From the NCBI GenBank assembly GCA_050946275.1, contig JBMNUM010000019.1:1-42955 (forward strand): a DNA stretch of 42,955 nt, written 5' to 3'. Positions 1-9,169 of the stretch are shown one piece after another; position 1 is the stretch's first letter; each line of letters begins with the position of its first letter. This DNA is from JBMNUM01 sp050946275 (GTDB lineage: Bacteria; Actinomycetota; Coriobacteriia; Coriobacteriales; CADBOM01). The position numbers were made by a program, and so were the translations under genes. Below the pieces are notes generated by a model. That model saw only the letters and a program-made list of their open reading frames with translations. It did no database searches and was not told where the DNA came from.

Positions 1-1104
1 GCGCGGCGACGAGCCCTGCTTGTAGGACGACTCGTGCTCCTCGTCGATGACGATGAGGCGGACGTCGTGCAGCGGCGCGAACAACGCGGAGCGGGCGCCG
101 ACGACCACACGGGCCTCGCCGGACGCGATGAGGCTCCACTGGTCGAAGCGCTCACCGGTCGACAGGCGCGAGTGCAGCACGGCGACGCGGTCGCCGAAGC
201 GCGAGCGGAAGCGTCCGACTGTCTGTGGCGTGAGCGAGATCTCGGGGACGAGCACGCACGCCGAGCCGCCCTCGTCGAGCACATGGTGGATGGCCTGGAG
301 GTACACCTCGGTCTTGCCGGAGCCGGTGACGCCGTCGAGGACGACGACGGGCGCGGGGCCGGATGCGGGAGCGCTCGTGGCCGCCCAACCTCCCGCGGCA
401 GCCTGGCGCACGGCCTCGTCGACCGCATCGAGCGCGGCGCGCTGGCCGGCCGTCAGGTTCTCGATGTCGCTCGTCTTCGCAGTGGCCGCTCCCCCGCCGC
501 GCATCCTGCGGCGGCTCTCCACGCGCACGATGCCCTTGGCCTCGAGGGTCTTCAGGACTGACGAGACGCCGGAGATGTCGATGCCGAGCTCCGCCACGCG
601 CATCTCGCCCGCGCGCAGCGCCTCGATGACGGCGACCTGCTTCGCGGCGCCCTTGCGCGGCACGAAATCGCGGCCCTCCTCGGTGAGCGCGGCCCAGCGG
701 TCGTCGACCTTGCCGACGCGCGGCGGCTCGTACACCCACATGCCGTCGTCGAGCCGCCGGAAGCGCGGCGCGGCGCCGGGCGGCATGAACAGCCGGATGG
801 TCTCGGGAAGCGTGCCGAGGTACTCGTCCGCGATCCAGCGGATGAGCCGCGCGGACACCTCGTCGAAGTACGGATCGGAGAGCACGCGCCTCACGGGCAG
901 CAGCGAGATGCCGGTGAAGTCGGCTGCGGGCCGGTCGGAGACATCGAGCACATAACCGACGCTGGGCCGGTGCGAGAATTCGACCTCCACGCACTGTCCG
1001 ACGCGCACGTCGAGCCCCGCGGGCACCGCGTAGGAGAACGTCTGGTCGAGCGCGCGCGTCGGGATGTCGAGCACGACCTCCGCCACGCAGATGCTGTCGT
1101 TCAT
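1..1104 (-). CDS. priA: Primosomal protein N' (PriA replication-restart helicase), 3' part outside window
   Basis: The frame is open from an ATG at 1104 to the window edge, giving 368 codons of a protein that is usually 700 or more residues, so only the N-terminal half is present. Residues 1-100 resemble the PriA 3'-DNA-binding domain (RALDQTFSYAVP near the start). A helicase core follows, with Walker A GVTGSGKTEVY at about 258-268 and the PriA-type Walker B DEEHESSYKQ from residue 354. PriA recognises abandoned forks and recombination intermediates and reloads the replicative helicase. The Zn-binding insertion and C-terminal helicase lobe would lie to the left of the window. A possible -10 (TATACT, minus strand, 1205-1210) lies about 100 bp upstream, but no well-spaced -35 is visible. 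Confidence 0.93.
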   Translation of the reverse strand, partial: MNDSICVAEVVLDIPTRALDQTFSYAVPAGLDVRVGQCVEVEFSHRPSVGYVLDVSDRPAADFTGISLLPVRRVLSDPYFDEVSARLIRWIADEYLGTLPETIRLFMPPGAAPRFRRLDDGMWVYEPPRVGKVDDRWAALTEEGRDFVPRKGAAKQVAVIEALRAGEMRVAELGIDISGVSSVLKTLEAKGIVRVESRRRMRGGGAATAKTSDIENLTAGQRAALDAVDEAVRQAAAGGWAATSAPASGPAPVVVLDGVTGSGKTEVYLQAIHHVLDEGGSACVLVPEISLTPQTVGRFRSRFGDRVAVLHSRLSTGERFDQWSLIASGEARVVVGARSALFAPLHDVRLIVIDEEHESSYKQGSSPR

Positions 1105-1243
1105 GCCCTGCACGCTCTCACCTCGCCTTCCCATGGCCAGCCAGCTCGCAACGTGAGAAACGTGAAGAGCCGCTCGTTTCGTTTTCGCTCGTTTTTACAT
1201 TGAAAGTATAAGGCAGCGGAGGTAGCCCTCGTCCAATGTATCG

Positions 1244-1672
1244 CTACACAATCCCCGGGGCCGGAGTGAACTCCACCTCGACGATATGGTCGACATCGCG
1301 TTTCTCGCAGCATTCAATCAGGCGGGCATCGTAGGTGCACAACGTCGCCCCCATGCGCCGTGCCAGCACCAGATACGCCATATCGTAGACGCTGTGATCG
1401 AGCGCGGCACCCTCTGTGTAGATCTCGTCCATCAGCTCCTCCGTCGGATAGAGTCGGTCGGGCAGTGAAAGGACATCGTCCATCAGCTGGCGTCCCTCGG
1501 CCACGCTTGCTAGACCCGAACGCACGTATTTCCAAGCCGTGCTCGCCGCCTCAAGCGCATACAATGTCGGAGCAACGACCTCCTCGTCCGAAAGGAAGAG
1601 GCTTTCATACGCCTTGCCGCGATCGGTCTTCTTTGCGATTTGAAGGGCAGCGCTGCAATCCAAGACAATCAT
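1244..1672 (-). CDS. vapC: PIN-domain toxin, VapC family
   Basis: A 142-residue single PIN domain. The acidic residues expected for a PIN metal site are present: D5 in MIVLDCSA, E41 in LYALEAA, D97 in SVYDMAY and D115 in CTYDARL. VapC toxins are Mg-dependent ribonucleases, often cutting tRNA or rRNA, and are held inactive by the partner antitoxin. The start codon overlaps the antitoxin stop codon by 4 bp (ATGA), so the pair should be co-transcribed and translationally coupled. The length is normal for the family and all four acidic residues are kept, so it is probably catalytically competent. The RNA target cannot be read from sequence. Confidence 0.88.
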   Translation of the reverse strand: MIVLDCSAALQIAKKTDRGKAYESLFLSDEEVVAPTLYALEAASTAWKYVRSGLASVAEGRQLMDDVLSLPDRLYPTEELMDEIYTEGAALDHSVYDMAYLVLARRMGATLCTYDARLIECCEKRDVDHIVEVEFTPAPGIV

Positions 1673-2040
1673 CGCTCATCACGCATCTCTCTCACGAGCT
1701 GGACATCGTCGACCTCATAGAACGAATCCGGATACTTCCTTGACTCGATGCGTTTAAAAAGCGCCTCTCGTCGGGCCCTGCGCTCCTCGATGACCGCAGG
1801 ATCCTCTGGACGGAACGGATTGGCATGCGGCGATGGCTCAGAAGAGGGTCCTTTGTACGACCAACCGCGCAACGCCTGCTCTTTCATAACGGTCATCTCA
1901 CGCTCCTCGTCAATTTGTGCGAAATGCTCGATGACGATGTACTTCGTCTGCTGCGTGACCGAGCGGCCGTTTAGCCGTGCCTCCTCCTTGATGCGGTCGT
2001 AGATCTCCTGCGGGAAATCCCTCACCTGAACTGCCGGCAT
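1669..2040 (-). CDS. vapB: VapB/FitA-like ribbon-helix-helix antitoxin
   Basis: A 123-residue protein whose first 40 residues (VQVRDFPQEIYDRIKEEA, then the NGRSVTQQ turn) fit a ribbon-helix-helix DNA-binding antitoxin of the FitA/VapB type. The C-terminal part is charged and is presumably the toxin-neutralising tail. I start it at ATG 2040 rather than the in-frame ATG at 2073 because a strong purine-rich Shine-Dalgarno (GGAGGAGGGGAGG) lies just upstream of 2040 and the protein then begins at the RHH strand. It is longer than many VapB proteins (70-90 aa). It directly precedes the toxin with a 4-bp overlap, and a palindrome 39 bp upstream of its start suits autorepression. Confidence 0.82.
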   Translation of the reverse strand: MPAVQVRDFPQEIYDRIKEEARLNGRSVTQQTKYIVIEHFAQIDEEREMTVMKEQALRGWSYKGPSSEPSPHANPFRPEDPAVIEERRARREALFKRIESRKYPDSFYEVDDVQLVREMRDER

Positions 2041-2078
2041 GACGCCCTCCCCTCCTCCTCTCTCGTTCGCCAATGGAT

Positions 2079-2107
2079 TGCATCAATTTTAATGCAAATT
2101 TGATGCA
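2079..2107. promoter_or_regulatory. Palindromic operator candidate upstream of the vapBC pair
   Basis: Arms at 2079-2090 and 2096-2107 are inverted repeats matching at 11 of 12 positions (outer 8 bp TGCATCAA/TTGATGCA perfect), centred 53 bp upstream of the antitoxin start. Antitoxins with ribbon-helix-helix domains typically bind such a site with the toxin to autorepress. The binding itself is inference. Confidence 0.6.
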
Positions 2108-2142
2108 CTTCAAGAGAAATGACGCCTTACCGGGAAAAATGA

Positions 2143-2172
2143 AACCGCCCTGTTCGCATGGACAGGGCGGTT
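2143..2172 (-). terminator. Rho-independent terminator of metK
   Basis: A perfect 11-bp stem (2143-2153 with 2162-2172) and an 8-nt loop lie 68 bp beyond the metK stop. On the minus strand it is followed by a short T-rich stretch (TTTCATTTTT), giving a normal intrinsic terminator shape. Confidence 0.75.
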
Positions 2173-2239
2173 CGTCTCAACTGGTTGCGGATCGCTCGGC
2201 TAGCAGCCGGTTCTTCTCGACCGTATGACAGCGCGGGGA

Positions 2240-3475
<1,236 letters not shown>

Positions 3476-3650
3476 TGCAACTCCTATCTATTCGCGTCCC
3501 GAACCAAGCCGGCCCGGCCGCGCGTTAACCAAACGCACCCACTATAGCAAGTCGGAGGGCAAGTCGAGCCGAGCCGCCGGACGAGCGGGCTGACAAGCCG
3601 GTAACGCGACGACCCCGCGGGAGCGGGACGAATGGGGACTGGCTCTTTTA

Positions 3651-3830
3651 CTCGAAGTTGGTATGGAGTCAGCACCTTTTGCTCGAAGTTGGTATTTACC
3701 ACACTAGGTGAGTCGAAGCGCGCGAATTCGTGCATTCGAATCATCTAGTGTGGTAAATCGAGGCGCTCGGGCAAAGGGGTCAGCGCCTTTTACCCCATTT
3801 TGGGACGGATGGGGACCGACCCCTTTTGTT
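3651..3830. repeat. Cluster of short palindromic and direct repeats upstream of metK
   Basis: The 416-bp gap between metK and the next gene has no credible ORF. A 14-bp direct repeat (CTCGAAGTTGGTAT) occurs at 3651-3664 and 3682-3695. A long palindrome occupies 3694-3758, with 24-nt arms at 3694-3717 and 3735-3758 matching at 22 of 24 positions around a 17-nt loop. A G/C-rich element reading GGGGACCGACCCCTTTT follows at 3811-3827. The composition resembles REP-like extragenic elements. No transposase is nearby. Confidence 0.65.
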
Positions 3831-3842
3831 CCAAAACGAGAA

Positions 3843-3866
3843 CCGGCCGCCCCTCAAGACGGCCGG
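3843..3866 (-). terminator. Terminator hairpin after the membrane-anchored linker protein gene
   Basis: A 7-bp G/C-only stem (CCGGCCG/CGGCCGG, arms 3843-3849 and 3860-3866) lies about 25 bp past the stop codon. It is followed on the minus strand by TTCTCGTTTTGG, a weak T tract. Confidence 0.55.
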
Positions 3867-3891
3867 CTCGGTTGCTCTCTATTAGCCGGGG

Positions 3892-5274
3892 TTACTCGAC
3901 GTCGAACGTGTTGTTCGGGTCGGAGACCGCGCCGAGCGGGATCGCGCCGTTCGTGCGCGCCGGTCCAGCCGCCGGGGCCCGCGCTGCGGCTTCAGTCGCG
4001 GCTGCGGCACCGGCCGCTCCAGCGGCAGCCGCGGCATCGGCGCCGGCCTCGGGGGCAGCGCCCTCGGACAGGCTCGCGAAGGCGGCCTCGGCCCTGGCCT
4101 GGCGCGCCTTGCGCTTCGGGCGCATGTAGACGAAGTAAGCGGCCGCGGCGGCCACGGCGGCGATGGCGATGATGATGCCCGCGATGAGACCCGGGTTCAT
4201 GCCGTTGCCACGGTTGGATGCCTGCGAGCCGTTGTCGGCGCCCGGGAAGGCGGTGTCGCCGGTGCCGTCGGCGGCGGTTCCCTCGAAGACGTTCTCGGCG
4301 ATGTCGGTGATGGCGGAACCATCCGCATTGGCTGCCGCGCCCGGAGCCGCGGTCGCGTCCATCAGCGTGGCATCGACCGCACCGGTTGTCGTCGTGTCAT
4401 TTGCGGCGGCGCCGTTAGCGGCGGCCGGATTCGTCTCGTTCGTGCCCGTGCCGGTTCCCTGCGCATTCGACTGCCCGGCCGCGCCCGAGGCGTTGGCCGC
4501 ACCAGCAGCGCCCGAGGCGCCAGCCGCACCGCTCGCGCCGGACGCACCGGCGGTGCCGCCCGTGGCGCCCGCGTTACCGGAGGCCGCCGCGGCGTTCGAG
4601 CCCTGGGCCGCCGAAGACGAGCCGGCACCCGAACCCGAGCCGCTCGCCGCACTGGAGCTGCTGCCCGAAGAGCCCGATGCCGCCGAGCTGCTGCCAGCCG
4701 GCTTCGACGCCGTGCCGGAGCTGCTCGCGCTCGAGCCCTGGGCCGCGGACGAGCCCGTCGACTGCGACTGCACGGTCTGCTTGAATCCGCCGGCATTGCC
4801 GGCCTTCGCGTTCGACATCTTGATGAAGCAGATGGAGCTGCCACCCGACGTGTCCTCGATCTCCATCTTGATGGTCGCCGCCTCGCTCGGGAAGCAGAAG
4901 CGGTAGTCCACCGTGTTGTTCGCAGAGTTCTTAGCCGTCTCCTCCGCGTAGTAGCGCTGGCCGAAGGTGCCCTTCTTCGTCGTGTCGAACGAGACGATGA
5001 CGTCCTTCACCGTGGAGGCCTTCGAGATGCGCACGGTGAGGAACTTGTCGTTGTTCGCGTCGATCTCGTAGAGGCCCTGCGCGCCGACGTTCTTGGCTGC
5101 GGAGGCATCGTCGCCCTCCGCCTTGCCGGTATCGGGGTTGGCCGCCGTCGGACTGACGGTCACCGTGTAGGCCGCCTCGGCGAACGCGACGCCGACCGCG
5201 ACGGTCAGGCTCATCACGAGCGCGAGAATCAAGGTGGCGAGAATGGACAGGGGCGCCTTGGCTGTTCTGGTCAT
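3892..5274 (-). CDS. Secreted, C-terminally membrane-anchored protein with long Ala/Ser/Gly linker
   Basis: A 460-residue protein of unknown function. It has an N-terminal signal peptide (about residues 5-35, SILATLILALVMSLTVAVG then AFAEA). A globular extracytoplasmic domain covers about 35-170 and contains two Cys residues (FCFPSE and SICFIK) that could form a disulfide. About 170-350 is low-complexity Ser/Ala/Gly followed by Ala/Gly/Thr/Asn-rich linker. A transmembrane helix near 365-385 (GLIAGIIIAIAAVAAAAAYF) is followed by a basic stop-transfer KRKARQAR and an Ala-rich cytoplasmic tail. I use ATG 5274 because GAAGGAAG lies just upstream; an in-frame ATG at 5295 is possible but its only G-rich stretch abuts it. 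The globular domain may bind a ligand at the cell surface, but I do not recognise the family. Confidence 0.75.
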   Translation of the reverse strand: MTRTAKAPLSILATLILALVMSLTVAVGVAFAEAAYTVTVSPTAANPDTGKAEGDDASAAKNVGAQGLYEIDANNDKFLTVRISKASTVKDVIVSFDTTKKGTFGQRYYAEETAKNSANNTVDYRFCFPSEAATIKMEIEDTSGGSSICFIKMSNAKAGNAGGFKQTVQSQSTGSSAAQGSSASSSGTASKPAGSSSAASGSSGSSSSAASGSGSGAGSSSAAQGSNAAAASGNAGATGGTAGASGASGAAGASGAAGAANASGAAGQSNAQGTGTGTNETNPAAANGAAANDTTTTGAVDATLMDATAAPGAAANADGSAITDIAENVFEGTAADGTGDTAFPGADNGSQASNRGNGMNPGLIAGIIIAIAAVAAAAAYFVYMRPKRKARQARAEAAFASLSEGAAPEAGADAAAAAGAAGAAAATEAAARAPAAGPARTNGAIPLGAVSDPNNTFDVE

Positions 5275-5500
5275 CCTGGGTCTTCCTTCTCTCATCCCCT
5301 CGAGGGGGAGACACGCTGGGTTCGTTTTTCTGCATTATTCACGTGCACAATCAGTTTAAACCAAATGTGGTGGTTTGGGGCGCATATTATGCCATTTCGA
5401 AACTATATCTTGCCAAACGGCACGCCATGAGCGCCCCCATGGCGGCTCCCCGGGCACCCGTCCTGAAATTGGCGGCAACCAACCCCGCCATCGCTCCAGA

Positions 5501-5582
5501 AACCTGTCAACCAGACCCGCCCTGATTGACAGGTTCAGCGCCCCACGCCGTGTCAGCCAGCCCCGCCCTGATTGACGGGTTC
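5501..5582. repeat. Two 31-bp imperfect direct repeats with internal hairpin, upstream of gltX
   Basis: The gap 5275-5730 has no convincing gene. Units at 5506-5536 and 5552-5582 are near-identical (GTCAnCCAGnCCCGCCCTGA core) with a 46-bp period. The first also sits inside a perfect 10-bp inverted repeat (5501-5510 with 5526-5535, AACCTGTCAA/TTGACAGGTT). They look like tandem REP-type elements; a role in gltX expression is possible but unsupported. I see nothing else in the rest of the gap. Confidence 0.6.
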
Positions 5583-5730
5583 TGCGAAAGACGACGGTAG
5601 AGGCGGAGCCGATCGTCACATCCGGCCGACGCGCGTTCCGGCGGCGTGCCGCCTTGCGCTACTATAGGCAGCGAGCCAAAACGCTACCGCGCCCGAACGA
5701 GGCGCGCAATCGATACCGAAAGGACACGAC

Positions 5731-7224
5731 ATGACCAACGATGTCACCAGGAAACCCAGGGTCCGCTTCGCACCCTCGCCCACCGGCCAGCTGCACATCG
5801 GCGGCGTCCGCACCGCCATCTACAACTGGGCGTTCGCGCGCGGCCGTGGCGGCGACTTCATCCTGCGCATCGACGACACCGATCCCGAGCGCTCCACGAA
5901 GGAGAACACCGACGCGATCCTCGAGGCGCTCGGCTGGCTCGGCGTCGACTGGGACGAGGGCGCGGAGGTCGGCGGCGACTTCGGGCCGTACTACCAGACC
6001 CAGCGCCTCCCTATCTACCAGGAGGCCCTCGAGCGCATGAAGGCGGCCGGCACCGTCTACCCGTGCTTCTGCACGGCGGAGGAGCTGGCGGCCAAGCGCG
6101 AGGCCAACCAGAAGACCGAGGGCTACACGGGCTACGACCGCACGTGCCGCGACATCTCCCCAGAGGAGGCGCAGCGCCGCATCGACGCCGGCGAGCCGCA
6201 CACGTGGCGCATCAAGGTGCCGCTCGACCGCGGCGATATCGAGTTCGAGGACGAGATCTACGGCACGTGCCACTTCAAGGCCGACGTGCTCGACGACTTC
6301 GTCGTGATGCGCTCCGACGGCACGCCCACGTACAACTTCACGACGGCGGTCGACGACGCCATGATGGGCATCACGCACATCATCCGCGGCGACGACCACC
6401 TCTCCAACACGCCGCGCCAGATCATGGTGTACGAGGCCCTCGGCGCAGAGGTGCCGCGCTTCGCGCACCTGTCGATGATCCTCGGCGGCGACGGCAAGCG
6501 CCTCTCGAAGCGCCACGGCGCGACGAGCGTGCAGGCCTTCCGCGATGCCGGCTTCCTGCCCGAGGCGATGCTGAACTACCTCGCGCTGCTCGGCTGGTCG
6601 CTCGACGGCGAGACGACGATCTTCGACAAGCAGACGTTCTTCGAGCATTTCTCGCTCGACCGCATCAACCGCAGCGCCGCCGTCTTCGACGAGACGAAGC
6701 TCGACTGGGTCAACTCCGTCTACATCAAGGACATGGGCGCCGAGGAGTTCGCCAAGCGCGCGATGCCGTGGCTCGCGGAAGCCGGCCTCGTGGGCGAGGG
6801 CGCCGAGGTTGACGGCAGCGATGAGCGAGCGTTCGTCGAGCGCATCTACCCGCTGGTCTTCGAGCGCGTGAAGCGCATGACGGAGCTCGCGCCCATGGTG
6901 GCGTTCCTGTTCGCGGGCGCCGAGGTCGAGTTCGACGAGAAGTCCGTTGAGAAGGTGCTCCGCAAGGAGGGCGCCGCGGCCATGCTCGACGCGCTGCGCG
7001 AGGCGCTCGCCGACCCGGCGCTGGCATGGGACGAGGAGAGCATCGAGGAGGCGCTGCGCGGCGTGCCCGAGAAGCTCGGCGAGAAGCCGCGCAAGGTCTT
7101 CCAGGTCGCGCGCGTCGCCGTCACCGGCACGCAGGTCTCTCCCCCGCTGTTCGGCTCCATCGCGCTCCTGACGCGCGAGGACTGCCTCGCCCGCTTCGAC
7201 GCGGCGAGGGAGCTGGCCCTCTAG
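5731..7224 (+). CDS. gltX: Glutamyl-tRNA synthetase (GluRS)
   Basis: A 497-residue class I aminoacyl-tRNA synthetase that charges tRNA-Glu, and in many bacteria tRNA-Gln for later amidation. The N-terminus has RFAPSPTGQLHIGG, with the HIGH-type motif HIGG at 22-25. The KMSKS-type loop is KRLSK at 256-260. The C-terminal helical anticodon-binding half is present, and the length is typical. The ATG at 5731 is preceded by GAAAGGACACGAC, a usable ribosome binding site. It stands alone, with a 435-bp repeat-containing gap upstream and a convergent gene downstream. No GlnRS or GatCAB gene lies in the window, so discriminating versus non-discriminating specificity cannot be decided. Confidence 0.96.
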   Translation: MTNDVTRKPRVRFAPSPTGQLHIGGVRTAIYNWAFARGRGGDFILRIDDTDPERSTKENTDAILEALGWLGVDWDEGAEVGGDFGPYYQTQRLPIYQEALERMKAAGTVYPCFCTAEELAAKREANQKTEGYTGYDRTCRDISPEEAQRRIDAGEPHTWRIKVPLDRGDIEFEDEIYGTCHFKADVLDDFVVMRSDGTPTYNFTTAVDDAMMGITHIIRGDDHLSNTPRQIMVYEALGAEVPRFAHLSMILGGDGKRLSKRHGATSVQAFRDAGFLPEAMLNYLALLGWSLDGETTIFDKQTFFEHFSLDRINRSAAVFDETKLDWVNSVYIKDMGAEEFAKRAMPWLAEAGLVGEGAEVDGSDERAFVERIYPLVFERVKRMTELAPMVAFLFAGAEVEFDEKSVEKVLRKEGAAAMLDALREALADPALAWDEESIEEALRGVPEKLGEKPRKVFQVARVAVTGTQVSPPLFGSIALLTREDCLARFDAARELAL

Positions 7225-7234
7225 CAAAATCTGG

Positions 7235-7255
7235 AACGCTCCCCCGAGGAGCGTT
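7235..7255 (+). terminator. Hairpin 10 bp after gltX
   Basis: A perfect 8-bp stem (AACGCTCC/GGAGCGTT, arms 7235-7242 and 7248-7255) with a 5-nt loop. It lacks a T tract, so it is a possible terminator or mRNA 3'-end structure only. Confidence 0.4.
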
Positions 7256-7405
7256 GCAATTCAGGAAACACCCCAAAACGTAACGGCGGCGCCCCCTTTG
7301 GGGTTCCCCGCTTCCTCTGCGTGCTGTTTTATGGGAGCCGTCGCCCGCCTCGGATGGTAACCGGGCACCCGAGCCGTCCGCCGGCAATCGTCGCTGGTCG
7401 CCGTC

Positions 7406-8851
7406 CTAGACAACGGGAAGCGCCGCGAGCATCGACACCTTCTCCTCGCGGTTGAGCGCAGGCAGGCCCGAAAGCGTGGTGTCGGGGCTCTGCGAGAGCG
7501 TGAAGGGCTCGGGGTTGCGGTTCGACGGATAGCGGAATCCGAGCAGGTCGCCATGCGTGACGTTGTAGCTGTCGCGCACGCGAGCGCCATCGCCGGAGGC
7601 CACGTGGACGGAGCCGACATGGACGGTCTCGTAGGACTTCGCATCGGTGTCGCCCTGGGTCGTCCTGCCGACCGCGACCGCACCGACTCGCACGAACGTG
7701 TCGTCGTTGATATCCACGAAGCCCGGACCGCGCCTGATCGGGACGACCGGGGTCTCCGTCCGCTCGACCATGCGGCTGACCGCGACGTGCGAGCCGGGGA
7801 GCTTCGCCGACTTGGAGGCGATCGCCGCGAGGGCCGTCGCCTTGCCGGCCGCCCTGCCGGCAGCCGCGATCTCGGCGGCGGTCGCCATCGGCGAGACGCC
7901 GACCTCGTCGATCTCGGGAATCTCCATGGCAAGGCGCCTGCGGATGTGCTTCTCGTCCTCGTCGCCAGAGAACGACGGGATGCGCGGGAGCTTGGAGGCG
8001 AGGTCCGTCTCGTTGATCGGCAGGGCCTCCTCGAGCTTCATGTGCCTGCCCGGCTTGGCCAGCAGGTCGGAGAAGTTGCTCTCGAGGTCGGAGAGGATCT
8101 TCTCATCGGGCTTGATACGCGGCTCGATGCTGATAACGACCTGCGAGGCCGACTTGCGCGCATGCCGCGGCGCATAGGCACCGCCTGCGAGGATGCGCTG
8201 TTGGCCACGGGCCGCCTCGGAGCGGCGCGCGACGCGCTCGGAGCGCTCGGCGACGGGCTGGGCTGCGGCCACCACGGGCGCGACCTCCTCCGGCGCGAGC
8301 GTCCTCTCCTTGCTGGTGAAGGCGCGCGCGGGCTGCGCGGAGCGGGCAGCGGGCGCGTCGATGCGCGGGATGCGGGCCGACCGGCTGTTCGACGACGAGC
8401 GCGCCGGCCTCGAGCCGTCGATGCGCGGGATCGCCGCCGAGATGGAGTTCGTGGAACCGGAGATGACGGGACGCATCTCGGGGTTCGTGATCGCAGGGAG
8501 CGAGCTCAGCGTGTGCTTGAGGCTCTCGACCGAGGTGCCGCGCTTGTCGATGTGCTTCTCGATCTGCGCATCGACCTCGGGCGGGATCTCGACGCCGTCG
8601 AAACCGATCTGCATCTTGTACTCGATATATGCGTTCTCGAGGCGACGGTGCTTGCGCGCCTTCATCCCCCAGGTGACGAGTCCGGCCGCGACCGCGATGG
8701 TGGCCGCGCCGATGCCGATGGGCCCGAAGGCCGCCGCGGGCGAAGCCGTGGCAACAGCAGAGCCACCCGCGGCGAATGCCGGGGTCGCGAAAACGAGCGA
8801 GGATGTGGTGGCGTACGCAACGAGCGCCGTGGTGCGTTTAAGTGGTTTCAT
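7406..8851 (-). CDS. Signal-peptide-bearing single-pass membrane protein of unknown function
   Basis: A 481-residue protein I do not recognise. The N-terminus is a signal peptide (MKPLKRTTALVAYATTSSLV to ATPAFAAGG, about 1-29). A second hydrophobic helix (about 42-62, FGPIGIGAATIAVAAGLVTW) is followed by basic KARKHRR, which would place the rest in the cytoplasm if the first helix is cleaved. The long remainder is hydrophilic, with repeated short motifs of the type (A)RIPRIDxxR (PRIDGSR, PRIDAPA, PRIPSFS, EIPEIDE), suggesting a flexible interaction scaffold. The C-terminal 140 residues look more folded. The ATG at 8851 is preceded by GGGAAAAGGGACGCC. A promoter matching the sigma-70 consensus lies about 55 bp upstream. 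Confidence 0.7.
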   Translation of the reverse strand: MKPLKRTTALVAYATTSSLVFATPAFAAGGSAVATASPAAAFGPIGIGAATIAVAAGLVTWGMKARKHRRLENAYIEYKMQIGFDGVEIPPEVDAQIEKHIDKRGTSVESLKHTLSSLPAITNPEMRPVISGSTNSISAAIPRIDGSRPARSSSNSRSARIPRIDAPAARSAQPARAFTSKERTLAPEEVAPVVAAAQPVAERSERVARRSEAARGQQRILAGGAYAPRHARKSASQVVISIEPRIKPDEKILSDLESNFSDLLAKPGRHMKLEEALPINETDLASKLPRIPSFSGDEDEKHIRRRLAMEIPEIDEVGVSPMATAAEIAAAGRAAGKATALAAIASKSAKLPGSHVAVSRMVERTETPVVPIRRGPGFVDINDDTFVRVGAVAVGRTTQGDTDAKSYETVHVGSVHVASGDGARVRDSYNVTHGDLLGFRYPSNRNPEPFTLSQSPDTTLSGLPALNREEKVSMLAALPVV

Positions 8852-8903
8852 TTGGCGTCCCTTTTCCCGTCAAAACAGACGGCTGTGTATGCAGTTGTAG
8901 TGA

Positions 8904-8932
8904 ATTCTACTACCTACAAATAAAAAACACAA
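8904..8932 (-). promoter_or_regulatory. Sigma-70-type promoter for the membrane protein gene ending at 7406
   Basis: On the minus strand, TTGTGT (8927-8932) and TAGAAT (8904-8909) are separated by exactly 17 bp in an A/T-rich patch that stands out from the surrounding GC. The -10 ends 52 bp upstream of the start codon. Confidence 0.6.
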
Positions 8933-9136
8933 CTTTTTGTCGCGAAAACCCGCCAAACAGGGCGGGGCCGTCAGTCGCTTCAAGAAAACGAGAGCCCGGG
9001 CATCGTTCGTAGAGACAGCGAGCGGGCCCACAGTGCGTCGAATTGCCGCGAAACAAGGTTCTCGCTGTGCTCATGCACGCGAGGTTCTTGTTGAACGGCA
9101 AGGCGGCGTGCTGTGGCGCCTCGCAGCGTCGAGCTC

Positions 9137-9166
9137 TTCCGAGCGTTCGTTTAAGAACGCTCGGAA
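9137..9166 (-). terminator. Hairpin directly after serS
   Basis: A perfect 12-bp inverted repeat (TTCCGAGCGTTC/GAACGCTCGGAA, arms 9137-9148 and 9155-9166) with a 6-nt loop, 3 bp past the serS stop. No T tract follows. The remaining 8933-9136 stretch shows no gene or motif I can support. Confidence 0.5.
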
Positions 9167-9169
9167 CTC

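Noticed and set aside
152..994. Long minus-strand Arg/Ala-rich frame overlapping priA
   Set aside because: It is a shadow frame of the priA coding strand: composition is biased to Arg/Ala, it lacks any domain, and the priA frame explains the sequence.
3476..3891. SAM riboswitch for metK
   Set aside because: No SAM-I/SAM-II core motif; the region is occupied by repeats and a palindrome.
5501..5582. CRISPR array
   Set aside because: Only two imperfect units with a 15-nt gap between them, no spacers of regular length and no cas genes.
5662..7227. 521-codon minus-strand frame opposite gltX
   Set aside because: Antisense shadow caused by GC-rich third positions in gltX; no motifs.
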